DNA from: Rhodopseudomonas infernalis
Lineage (GTDB): Bacteria; Pseudomonadota; Alphaproteobacteria; Rhizobiales; Xanthobacteraceae
Direction of reading: 5' to 3'
Length of the DNA: 64,000 nucleotides
Assembly: GCF_022271405.1 (NCBI RefSeq)
Contig: NZ_JAJNAL010000014.1
Location: 1 to 64,000, forward strand
In this document: positions 44,677 to 52,606 of the stretch, piece by piece
Position numbering within the stretch: position 1 is the stretch's first letter
Layout: every line of letters starts with the position of its first letter
Made by a program: the position numbers and the translations under genes
The notes under the pieces: model-generated
The model's database searches: none
Seen by the model: only the letters and a program-made list of their open reading frames with translations
What the model was told of the DNA's origin: nothing

Positions 44677-44796
44677 CCGGCCGCGCGCCGAGTTAGCGCT
44701 TGCCAAGCCGATCACACGCCTCCTATTTTCAAATGCAACAAAGCCGCAAGACGGAGCACAACCTCCGCGCAGGCTGCAGGAAACGCGGAGGACATC

Positions 44797-46176
44797 ATGT
44801 CGATCCAGGTTGCGGACTCATCGCTCGTCGCCCGGCCGACGCGGCCGAAGCGCAGCGCGCTGGCCCATATTCCCGGCGACGAAGGCTGGCCGGTGATCGG
44901 CCGCACCCTCGAGGTGCTCGCCGACCCGAAGGGTCAGGTCGAGATGATGGCCCGCACCTACGGTCCGGTGTACCGCAGCCGGGTGCTCGGCGAGACCAGC
45001 ATCACGCTGCTCGGCCCCGAGGCCAACGAGTTCGTGCTGTTCGACAACACCAAGCTGTTCTCCTCGACCCACGGCTGGGGATCGATCCTCGACCTGCTGT
45101 TTCCCCGCGGCCTGATGTTGCTCGATTTCGACGAGCACCGGCTACACCGGCGGGCGCTGTCGGTCGCCTTCAAGGCCGGGCCGATGCAGTCCTATCTGGC
45201 CGATCTCAATGACGGCATCGCGCGCCGCGTCGCGCAGTGGCGCGCCGCGCCCGGCGAGATGCGGTGCTATCCGGCGATGAAGCAGCTCACGCTGGACCTC
45301 GCGGCGACGTCGTTCCTCGGCACCAGGATCGGCCCCGAGACCGAGGAGATCAACGCCGCCTTCGTCGACATGGTGGCGGCTTCGGTCGCGCCGATCCGCA
45401 AGCCGTGGCCCGGCACCGCAATGGCGCGTGGGGTCCGCGGCCGCAAACGTATCGTCGCTTACTTCGCCGAGCAGATCCCGCTGCGCCGCGCCAAGGGCGG
45501 CGACGATCTGTTCTCGCAGCTGTGCCGCGCCACCCACGAGGACGGCGCGCTGCTGTCGACGCAGGACATCATCGACCATATGAGCTTCCTGATGATGGCG
45601 GCGCACGACACGCTGACGTCGTCGCTGACCTCATTCGTCGCGGCGTTGGCGGCTGATCCGCCATGGCAGCAGAAGCTCCGCGCGGAAGTCGCCGCACTCG
45701 GGCTGAAGCCCGGCGAGCCGATCAGCTTCGCGCAGCTCGACGCGCTGCCGCTGACCGAGATGGCCTTCAAGGAAGCAATGCGGCTGCGGCCGCCGGTGCC
45801 GTCGCTGCCGCGTCGCGCCACCCGCGAATTCACCTTTCGGGGCTACACGATCCCGGTCGGAACCATGGTGGCGGTGAACCCGCTCTACACCCACCACATG
45901 CCCGAGATCTGGCCCAATCCGGATCGGTTCGATCCGCTGCGCTTCACCGACGAGGCCCAGCGCAGCCGCCACCGCTTCGCCTGGATCCCGTTCGGCGGCG
46001 GCGCCCATATGTGCCTTGGCCTGCACTTCGCCTACATGCAGGCGAAGTGCTTTGCCGTGCACCTGCTGCAGAACGTCAACGTCAGCCTTCCGCCGAACTA
46101 CACGTCGAGCTGGCAGATGTGGCCGATCCCGAAACCGAAGGACGGGCTGCGGGTGAATGTGGCGCCGGTGAAGTAA
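44797..46176 (+). CDS. Cytochrome P450
   Basis: This 459-aa haem monooxygenase has an I-helix MMAAHDTLTSSL, the K-helix ExxR in FKEAMRLRPP, and the haem-binding loop IPFGGGAHMCLGLHF with the proximal cysteine C406. There is no membrane anchor and no fused reductase, so it is a soluble bacterial P450 that needs separate redox partners; none is encoded nearby. The family resembles CYP120/CYP26-like proteins more than camphor P450, but the substrate is unknown. Confidence 0.92.
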   Translation: MSIQVADSSLVARPTRPKRSALAHIPGDEGWPVIGRTLEVLADPKGQVEMMARTYGPVYRSRVLGETSITLLGPEANEFVLFDNTKLFSSTHGWGSILDLLFPRGLMLLDFDEHRLHRRALSVAFKAGPMQSYLADLNDGIARRVAQWRAAPGEMRCYPAMKQLTLDLAATSFLGTRIGPETEEINAAFVDMVAASVAPIRKPWPGTAMARGVRGRKRIVAYFAEQIPLRRAKGGDDLFSQLCRATHEDGALLSTQDIIDHMSFLMMAAHDTLTSSLTSFVAALAADPPWQQKLRAEVAALGLKPGEPISFAQLDALPLTEMAFKEAMRLRPPVPSLPRRATREFTFRGYTIPVGTMVAVNPLYTHHMPEIWPNPDRFDPLRFTDEAQRSRHRFAWIPFGGGAHMCLGLHFAYMQAKCFAVHLLQNVNVSLPPNYTSSWQMWPIPKPKDGLRVNVAPVK

Positions 46177-46193
46177 TTGCCTGCATTTAGGCC

Positions 46194-46273
46194 GTCATTG
46201 CGAGGAGCGCAGCGACGAAGCAATCCAGCTCCGTGCGCGGAGCCCTGGATTGCTTCGCTCCGCTCGCAATGAC
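46194..46273. repeat. Palindromic repeat, family E, third copy
   Basis: It runs from GTCATTGCGAGGAGCGCAGC to TTCGCTCCGCTCGCAATGAC. It lies between the convergent P450 and SDR genes and may terminate both. Confidence 0.8.
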
Positions 46274-46278
46274 GGCTG

Positions 46279-47121
46279 TCACCCCTCGCCGTGATCGAAC
46301 GCCTTGCGGAGCCCGACCAAGCCCTGCTGCTGCTGGGTCCAGTTGCGGCCGCCGGTGATGCCGCCGTCGATCACCAGGTCATGGCCATTGATAAAGCTCG
46401 ACTCGTCGCTGGCGAGGAACACCGCGGCCTGCGCGATATCCTCCGGAATGCCGGCGCGCTGGATCGGCTGCGCGGTCTTGTAGATCTCGCGCATCGTTGC
46501 CGAGGTCTTTTCGGCGGCTTCGGTGGTGAGACCGAGCGCCTTGCCGAAGATGCCGGTGGCGATCGCACCCGGCGAAATGCTGTTGACGCGGACGCCGGAC
46601 TCGCCGAGCTCCATCGCCACGCATTTGGTGAAATGGATCACCGCCGCCTTGGCGGCGCCGTACACCAGCGACGACGAGAAGCCCGCGAGACGGCCGGCGA
46701 TGCTGCCGTTGTTGATGATGCTGCCGGAGCCCTGCTTCTTCATGTGCGGCGCGGCGTGCTTCATGCCGAGCATGACGCTGCGCAGCAGCGTGGCCATCGC
46801 GGCGTCGAACCGGTCGACCTCCAGGCCCTCGACGCCGCCGGTCTGCGCCGGCCCGCCGGCATTGTTGAACAGGCAGTCGATCCGCCCGAAGCTGCCCACC
46901 GCCTCATCGATCAGCGCCTTCATCTGCTCTTCCTGGGTGACGTCGGTCTGCCGGAAGATGCAGGCGTCGCCGAGCTGCGCCGCCAGTGCCTCACCCTCGG
47001 CCACCCGCCGCCCGGCGATCACCACCTTGGCGCCTTCCGCGACGAACACTTCGGCGGTTCGCAGGCCGATGCCGCTGGTTGCCCCCGTGATTACCGCCAC
47101 CTTGCCGTTCAGCCGTCCCAT
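46279..47121 (-). CDS. Short-chain dehydrogenase/reductase (SDR) family oxidoreductase
   Basis: This 280-aa classical SDR starts MGRLNGKVAVITGATSGIGL, the Rossmann NAD(P) motif TGxxxGIG, then NNAGGP, the catalytic Ser in INNGSIAGRLAGFSSSLVYG and the YxxxK motif (YGAAKAAVI). The loop GRLAGFSSS and the SPGAIATG motif are typical. The substrate is unknown; it lies beside a P450 but in the opposite direction, so a shared pathway is only a guess. I chose ATG 47121 because GGGAGG lies 7 nt before it. Confidence 0.9.
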   Translation of the reverse strand: MGRLNGKVAVITGATSGIGLRTAEVFVAEGAKVVIAGRRVAEGEALAAQLGDACIFRQTDVTQEEQMKALIDEAVGSFGRIDCLFNNAGGPAQTGGVEGLEVDRFDAAMATLLRSVMLGMKHAAPHMKKQGSGSIINNGSIAGRLAGFSSSLVYGAAKAAVIHFTKCVAMELGESGVRVNSISPGAIATGIFGKALGLTTEAAEKTSATMREIYKTAQPIQRAGIPEDIAQAAVFLASDESSFINGHDLVIDGGITGGRNWTQQQQGLVGLRKAFDHGEG

Positions 47122-47295
47122 CGCCGCCTCCCTGTTACGATGCGGTCGTCGCCGCCGCACCAAATCGATCGTTGATCTTCTGTTAATGACAAATCACGCT
47201 GCCGCAATCCAAATCGAAAGCCCCGCAAATTCGCGGCATGTTTTCAAGGTGTGACTTAACTAATATTACAACCAAGCTTGCCATTGTCCGCCGCG

Positions 47296-49095
47296 ATGTG
47301 CAGCGCAGCGACCTCTCCCCTTTCGCACTCGATCGACGAAATCGGCTCCGTCCCAGACGCGGCCGGCGACCGCGTTCGCGTGGCATCGCGCGCCGTCGAC
47401 CCTGAGCTGCTCCAGGCTGTCATTCGCGCGCTGCCCTCCGGCGTCACGGTGCAGGACGAGAGCGGCGATTTTCTGATTGTCAACGATGCCGCCGCAGCGC
47501 GGATGGCCCTCGCGTCGGCGCAGGCGAATTCCGCCCCCGCGCCCCGGGGTCTCGAAGCGCCGGCGCTGCTCACCGCGGGTGCCCCCGCCATCATCGAAGA
47601 GCAGATCGGCGCCGGCGCCTCGGCCCGGACTTATCTCACGGCACAACGACCGATCGAGCTCGGCGGACGTCGGTTGGTGCTGTCGAGCGCTTCCGACATC
47701 ACCGAGCAGAAGGCGACCGAACACCGGCTGTTCCGGCGCGCTTACTTCGACGAACTCACCGGACTGCCGAACCGCAGCGTGATCGAACACCGCGCCGACA
47801 CGCTGCTGCGCGACGACGGTCCCGCCAATCGCTTCGCGTTGGCCTTCCTCGACATCGACAATTTCAAACACATCAACGACTACTACGGCCATGCGGTCGG
47901 CGATGCGCTGCTGGTCGGCGTCGCCAAGCGGCTGGGGCTGGAGCTGCGCGAAACCGACATGCTGTCGCGCATCAGCGGCGACGAATTCCTGCTGCTGCTC
48001 AACCCGATCCAGAGCCGCGACGAAGTCGTCGACTACATCGAATTCCTGCTGCAGCGGCTGCGGGCGCCGTTCTTTATCGACGGCACAGAAGTGTTCGCCT
48101 CGGCCTCCACCGGCGTCAGCCTCTACCCCGAGCACGGCCGCAGTTTCGATGCGCTGCGCCAGAATGCCGATATCGCCATGTACCAGGTCAAGAGCGCCAC
48201 CAAGGGCGCCGCGGCGATGTTCGACGTCGCAATGGAACGCGAGGCGCTTGAGCGGATGGCGATCGAGCAGTCGCTGCGTCAGGCGATCCTCGACAAACGG
48301 TTCTGCTGCGCGTTTCAGCCCAAGGTCGACATCCGCACCCGCGATATCAAAGGCATCGAAGCGCTGGTCCGCTTGCGCGACGACAACGGCGTCATCCAGG
48401 CTCCGGGGACTTTCGTCGATCTCGCCGTCGAGCTCGGGCTGATCGACGATCTGACCCATCTGGTGCTCGCCGAGATCACCAGATCGATCGACCTCATCGA
48501 CGACACCTTCGGGGCCGGCGTGAGCATCAGCATCAATGTCGCCGCCAAGCAGGCCGGCAATGCCGTCTTCATGCGATCGTTCTGCGCCGCGCTCGTCGCG
48601 ACCGGGTTTCCGGCACGCTTCGTCGTCGAGGTGACGGAGGACGCGTTCGTCGCCAAAAGTCACTTCCAGAGCGAGATCCTGCCGCTGCTGCGGCGGATCG
48701 GCGTCGGCATCTCGATCGACGATTTCGGTATCGGCTACTCGTCGCTGTCGGCGCTCGCCGATATCACCGCCGACGAGATCAAGATCGACCGCTCGTTCAT
48801 CACCGACATCCACAAACGGCCGCGCAGCCAGGGCATCCTCAAGGCGATCGAATCGCTGGGCGAAGCGCTCGGCATGACGGTGATCGCCGAAGGCCTCGAG
48901 ACGTTCGAGGAGCTCGCTTATCTGCAGAGCGCCACCAAGATTCGCTATGCGCAGGGCTATTACTTCTCCAAGCCGATCTTCCTGGAAGAGCTGAAGCCCG
49001 CGATGCAGACCGGCAGCGGCCGGGCCAGCCCCTACAGCCGGACCGCCGAACCAGCCCGCGCGGCCATATCCCGCGCAAATGTCGGGCGCGCGTAG
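47296..49095 (+). CDS. PAS-like, GGDEF (SGDEF) and EAL hybrid c-di-GMP protein
   Basis: This 599-aa protein has an N-terminal PAS-like segment (about residues 20-140; LPSGVTVQDESGDFLIVND). The GGDEF domain follows (RAYFDELTGLPNRSVIEHRA), with the signature degenerated to ISGDEFLLLL at about residue 228. The C-terminal EAL domain (KGIEALVRLRDDNG, about residue 354) retains EAL, the N in INVAAKQ, Glu in VEVTEDAF, DDFGIGYSS and EIKIDRSF. The first Gly of GGDEF is Ser, which often tolerates activity but may lower it; the EAL half looks competent. The ATG 47296 start is a choice over TTG 47278. Confidence 0.88.
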   Translation: MCSAATSPLSHSIDEIGSVPDAAGDRVRVASRAVDPELLQAVIRALPSGVTVQDESGDFLIVNDAAAARMALASAQANSAPAPRGLEAPALLTAGAPAIIEEQIGAGASARTYLTAQRPIELGGRRLVLSSASDITEQKATEHRLFRRAYFDELTGLPNRSVIEHRADTLLRDDGPANRFALAFLDIDNFKHINDYYGHAVGDALLVGVAKRLGLELRETDMLSRISGDEFLLLLNPIQSRDEVVDYIEFLLQRLRAPFFIDGTEVFASASTGVSLYPEHGRSFDALRQNADIAMYQVKSATKGAAAMFDVAMEREALERMAIEQSLRQAILDKRFCCAFQPKVDIRTRDIKGIEALVRLRDDNGVIQAPGTFVDLAVELGLIDDLTHLVLAEITRSIDLIDDTFGAGVSISINVAAKQAGNAVFMRSFCAALVATGFPARFVVEVTEDAFVAKSHFQSEILPLLRRIGVGISIDDFGIGYSSLSALADITADEIKIDRSFITDIHKRPRSQGILKAIESLGEALGMTVIAEGLETFEELAYLQSATKIRYAQGYYFSKPIFLEELKPAMQTGSGRASPYSRTAEPARAAISRANVGRA

Positions 49096-49273
49096 GGTCT
49101 CCGCCGACGTCCCGATCATTCCTGCCGACACTATCGAGACCTGCAAGGCGACTGGTCAGTCTACTCTCCCGGCTCCGGAGTATTACGGTATTATTGGCTT
49201 GATCTAACGCAATGTGGCCTGCCGGATCATCGGCGAAGGTCGCGCCACTCCAAGAACAGATCTGGAGGGCGTC

Positions 49274-49705
49274 ATGCCTGCCCACACCCGCCCCTATCCC
49301 TTCGTCGATCGCCTGATCGACACCTTCGCCGCCTGGCTCAAGCATCGCCGCGAAGTCACCGAGATGTGCCAGTTCGACGCCGCTGAATTCAGCCGCATCG
49401 CCCACGATCTCGGCGTCACCTCGACCGACCTCGACGAGTTGGTCCGCCAGGGCCCGCACAAGGTCGATGAGCTGCCGCAGTTGCTCAAGGCGCTCGGCAT
49501 CGACGAAGACGCGATCGCCCGGACTCAGCCGCTCGTGCTGCGCGACCTGGAACGCGTCTGCGCGCTGTGCCGCCACAAGAGCGAATGCGACCACGACCTC
49601 GCGGACGGCTCGGTTGCCGAGCACTATCAGGCCTACTGCGCCAACAAGGTGACGCTCGACGCGCTCGGCGACGACGTCCACACGCCCTCGACCGCCCGGC
49701 ACTGA
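49274..49705 (+). CDS. DUF6455-like protein
   Basis: This 143-aa protein has a conserved C-terminal Cys cluster (RVCALCRHKSECDHDLADG, then YQAYCANK), matching the DUF6455 family of alphaproteobacteria, which may bind metal or a cofactor. The remainder is polar and mostly helical. The start at ATG 49274 has GGAGGG 5 nt before it. It is only 6 bp from the cytochrome c gene and is probably co-transcribed with it. Confidence 0.82.
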   Translation: MPAHTRPYPFVDRLIDTFAAWLKHRREVTEMCQFDAAEFSRIAHDLGVTSTDLDELVRQGPHKVDELPQLLKALGIDEDAIARTQPLVLRDLERVCALCRHKSECDHDLADGSVAEHYQAYCANKVTLDALGDDVHTPSTARH

Positions 49706-49711
49706 CCGACA

Positions 49712-50053
49712 ATGCGCACGGGCGCGGTTCGGTTCGCAACGACCGCTGTGATCGCCGCGGTGCTGCTGATGCCCCAGCCGCACCGCGCCAAAGCCTCGGC
49801 GTTGCCGGACGCGGTCACCGACGGCCATCGTTTGGTGCTGAACTGGTGCGCCGATTGCCACGCCATCGAACATGGCGCGGTGATGATCGGCAAAGGCCCC
49901 GCTTTCCAGCGCATCGCCGACATGCCATCGACGACCGAGTTGTCGCTGAAGGTGTTTCTGCGCTCGAACCACGCCAACATGCCGAACTTCATCATCGCGC
50001 CCGGCGATGCGGATGAGATCGTCCGCTACATCCTCAGCCTCAGGCGCAATTGA
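49712..50053 (+). CDS. Small exported c-type cytochrome
   Basis: This 113-aa protein has an N-terminal signal region (FATTAVIAAVLLMPQPHRAK), a single haem site NWCADCHAIE (C46, C49, H50), and a likely distal Met in HANMPNFIIAPGDADEIVRY. It is a class I monohaem cytochrome of the periplasm, an electron carrier. Its partner is unknown; the tight spacing to the DUF6455 gene suggests the two are linked. Confidence 0.9.
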   Translation: MRTGAVRFATTAVIAAVLLMPQPHRAKASALPDAVTDGHRLVLNWCADCHAIEHGAVMIGKGPAFQRIADMPSTTELSLKVFLRSNHANMPNFIIAPGDADEIVRYILSLRRN

Positions 50054-50125
50054 TGCGGCCGGGACATCTCGACGCGTCGCCCCTCCGCGCGCCGCGTCGC
50101 GGCTTCCACAGTTGAGAGCCGCCGC

Positions 50126-51388
50126 ATGGATTTCGACCACAGTGACAAGGTCCAGCGGCTTCGCGCCCAGCTATCCGATTTCATGCGATTTCACGTCGAG
50201 CCGCAGAATGTTGCCTGGCACCGCGAGGTGGCGGCGGGCCGCTATCCGCTGGCGCTGATCGAGCGGCTGAAGTCGCGGGCGTTTTCCGAGGACCTTTGGA
50301 ATCTGTTTCTGCCCGGGCTCGGCGACGACGACCCGGGGCAACGCCTGACCAATCTGGAATACGCCCCGCTCGCCGAAATCATGGGCCGGATCCATTGGGC
50401 ATCCGAAGTCTTCAACTGCAACGCGCCCGACACCGGCAACATGGAGCTGCTGCAGCTGGCCGCGACGCCGGAGCAGCACGCCCGATGGCTCGAGCCTTTG
50501 CTGATCGGCGAGATCCGATCGTGCTTTGCGATGAGCGAACCCGACGCCGCCTCGTCGGATGCGCGGAACATCCGCACCAGCATGGTCCGTCACGGCGACG
50601 ACTATGTGATCAACGGCCGCAAATGGTTCATCACCGGCGCGGCGCATCCGAACTGCAAGCTGGCGATCGTGATGGGGATGACAGGCGAGCATCTCGACCC
50701 GTCCTCGACCGAACGGCATTCGATGCTGCTGGTGCCGATGGATACGCCGGGACTGAGCATTGTCCGCGATATCCCGATCATGCACCACCATTCGCCCGAA
50801 GGGCATTGCGAGCTGCTGTTTCGCGACGTCCGGGTGCCGGCCTCCAACCTGCTGGGCCAGGAGGGCAAAGGCTTCCGGCTGGCGCAGGATCGGCTCGGCC
50901 CGGGGCGGGTGCATCATTGCATGCGCACCATCGGCCAATGCGAGGTCGCGCTCGAGCTGATGTGCGAGCGCGCGCTGGAACGCAAGGCGTTCGGCAAGCA
51001 TCTGGCCGACTATGCCAACATCCAGGACTGGATCGCGGAATCCCGCCTCGAAATCGATCAGGCGCGGCTGCTGGTGATGAAGGCGGCGCATCGCATGGAC
51101 CGCGAAGGCAATGCGGCGGCCCGGGTCGATGTCTCGGCCATCAAGCTGGTGGCGGCCCGGCTGCAGACCCGGATCGTCGACCGCGCCATGCAGGTGTTCG
51201 GCGCTATGGGACTGACGCCGGATACGCCGCTGTCCTACCTGTGGACGTGGGGGCGGGCGATGCGCTTTCTCGACGGGCCGGACGAGGTGCATCTGCGCGT
51301 CGTGGCGCGGGCGGAGCTGGCCACCGCGCGCGCGCAGGCCGGGCGCAACGCCTGCCAGTTCGTCCCGCCAGCATCGCTGCTCGGCTAG
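50126..51388 (+). CDS. Acyl-CoA dehydrogenase, ACAD10/11-like
   Basis: This 420-aa FAD enzyme has NCNAPDTGNMELLQLAATPE, the ACAD10/11-group segment, CFAMSEPDAASSDARNIRTS, INGRKWFITGAAHPNCK, HCELLFRDVRVPASNLLG and FLDGPDEVHLRV toward the C-terminus. The group oxidises branched or 4-hydroxyacyl-CoA substrates in some organisms; the substrate here is unknown. It is distinct from the 596-aa enzyme at 4893. Its 3' end overlaps the convergent small gene at 51385 by four bases. Confidence 0.92.
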   Translation: MDFDHSDKVQRLRAQLSDFMRFHVEPQNVAWHREVAAGRYPLALIERLKSRAFSEDLWNLFLPGLGDDDPGQRLTNLEYAPLAEIMGRIHWASEVFNCNAPDTGNMELLQLAATPEQHARWLEPLLIGEIRSCFAMSEPDAASSDARNIRTSMVRHGDDYVINGRKWFITGAAHPNCKLAIVMGMTGEHLDPSSTERHSMLLVPMDTPGLSIVRDIPIMHHHSPEGHCELLFRDVRVPASNLLGQEGKGFRLAQDRLGPGRVHHCMRTIGQCEVALELMCERALERKAFGKHLADYANIQDWIAESRLEIDQARLLVMKAAHRMDREGNAAARVDVSAIKLVAARLQTRIVDRAMQVFGAMGLTPDTPLSYLWTWGRAMRFLDGPDEVHLRVVARAELATARAQAGRNACQFVPPASLLG

Positions 51389-51582
51389 GCCGTCCTCGGT
51401 TTTTCGACCACCGTCACCAGCCAGCGCGGAGTGTTGCCGGACTTGTCTTCCTTGACCGCGCGAACGATGCCGGTGATGGACGAACCGCCGACCTTAATGG
51501 TTGCCGCACGGCCGCTGAACTGCGCGATGCGCGAGCGGCGAGCTTCCTTCACGTCGGTCGTTTCGAGCGTCTGCGTCATCAT
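51385..51582 (-). CDS. Small conserved hypothetical protein
   Basis: This 65-aa protein starts MMTQTLETTDVKEARRSRIA and reads as a compact beta-strand domain (FSGRAATIKVGGSSITGIVR, then RWLVTVVEKPRT). I recognise no family. The second Met (51579) is an alternative start. A GGAG lies upstream. Its stop region overlaps the 3' end of the convergent acyl-CoA dehydrogenase, so the coding potential depends on the plausible start and the basic/beta composition. Confidence 0.6.
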   Translation of the reverse strand: MMTQTLETTDVKEARRSRIAQFSGRAATIKVGGSSITGIVRAVKEDKSGNTPRWLVTVVEKPRTA

Positions 51583-51978
51583 GGTGCTGATCTCCGTCGC
51601 GACGACTATTCCGTCAACGTCGTTACGCAGAGATTAAATTGCCGGCTCGTAGGAATACCGATGCGGGCTATCGCACGCGAACAGGACTCGTTAGCGACCG
51701 ATCTGGCGGTACGCATCGGCGTCTGCGTCCGTGAATATCTTTCGCCGGACGTCGGCTGTCAGCAATTCGCCTGACTGGCGGCTGTTTCCGGATCGTCTTA
51801 CTTCATCAAGGCTGACATCGGCGCGTGTCGGCTCGGTCCACCGTCGGTCGTGGACCGATCGTGGACACAGTTGGCGTGATCGCACGCGCGTGCGCCGTCC
51901 TTTCCCTCCACCCGCGTGGCGCGTGCGTGGATGAACCTGAAAAAGGCACCCGCGATGACGGGTGAATAGGTATCTCAC
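51583..51978. other. Gene-poor gap with one doubtful micro-ORF
   Basis: This 396-bp gap between the small minus-strand gene and the membrane protein holds no recognised gene. It contains the micro-ORF at 51661-51774 and a 7-bp hairpin at 51835-51856 (GGTCCAC/GTGGACC). Confidence 0.5.
51661..51774 (+). CDS. Doubtful 37-codon micro-ORF
   Basis: ATG 51661 opens a 37-residue frame (MRAIAREQDSLATDLAVRIG, then CVREYLSPDVGCQQFA) closed by TGA at 51772. AGGA lies 8 nt upstream. No family is recognised, and the region could equally be non-coding leader. Low confidence. Confidence 0.22.
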   Translation: MRAIAREQDSLATDLAVRIGVCVREYLSPDVGCQQFA

Positions 51979-52383
51979 ATGCAAATCTGGCTTGCTGCAT
52001 TTGCCGCCGCGCTGATTGTCGTCATCGGCTACGCCGGCGGCCCCCCCGGCGCGCTCGTCGCGCTGCTCTCCTTCCTGATCGCGCTCTTCCTGCTGTGGGC
52101 GCGCGACCTCGGCTTCAAGGGAGCCTGGGAGCGGTTCGGGCTGCAGACCTTCAGCCCGCCGCTGTGGAAGCCCGAGAATTTGGAGCGGTTCAAGGCGCTG
52201 TTCGTCGACGAACAGAAGCTGGTGAAGGCGACCACCATCTCGGTCGCGTTGATCGCCGCCGCAATGCTGCTGCCGCGCAACCTGGTGATCTTCATCTTTG
52301 CGGCCACGCTGGCGCTGGGCGTCTTCGAGGTCTACCGCAACTCCAAATCGGTCACGGCGCAGCCGGGGACCCGCATCAACTGA
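51979..52383 (+). CDS. Small membrane protein of unknown function
   Basis: This 134-aa protein has two N-terminal hydrophobic helices (LAAFAAALIVVIGYAGGPPG and LVALLSFLIALFLLWARDLG), a soluble middle with NLERFKALFVDEQKLVKATT, and another hydrophobic pair (ISVALIAAAMLLPRNLVIFI). I recognise no family. It is followed by a terminator-like hairpin at 52427. Confidence 0.75.
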   Translation: MQIWLAAFAAALIVVIGYAGGPPGALVALLSFLIALFLLWARDLGFKGAWERFGLQTFSPPLWKPENLERFKALFVDEQKLVKATTISVALIAAAMLLPRNLVIFIFAATLALGVFEVYRNSKSVTAQPGTRIN

Positions 52384-52426
52384 TCAGGCGGGCGCTTCCC
52401 AGCGCGCACACGCTTTCAAAGACCTC

Positions 52427-52453
52427 AAGGCCGGCGCCGCAAACGCCGGCCTT
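52427..52453 (+). terminator. Rho-independent terminator, moderate T-tract
   Basis: AAGGCCGGCG (52427-52436) pairs with CGCCGGCCTT (52444-52453), a 10-bp stem with a 7-nt loop and a short TGTG tail. It ends transcription from the small membrane gene. Confidence 0.7.
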
Positions 52454-52606
52454 TGTGCTGTCCGGTGCACCACATCTGGCACAGGATCGCGGCCAAAACG
52501 AACCCAGCGCTGGCGGATCAAGCTCCAGACTGCGCGGTTCCATTTTAAGGTTTGATTACCGTGATTCCTAACTCAGTTTCCATGACTGGTGGTTATTCCT
52601 GTCAGA

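Noticed and set aside
46194-46273. Family E palindromes considered as CRISPR-like repeats
   Set aside because: Copies are single, dispersed and palindromic, with no regularly spaced array and no cas genes.
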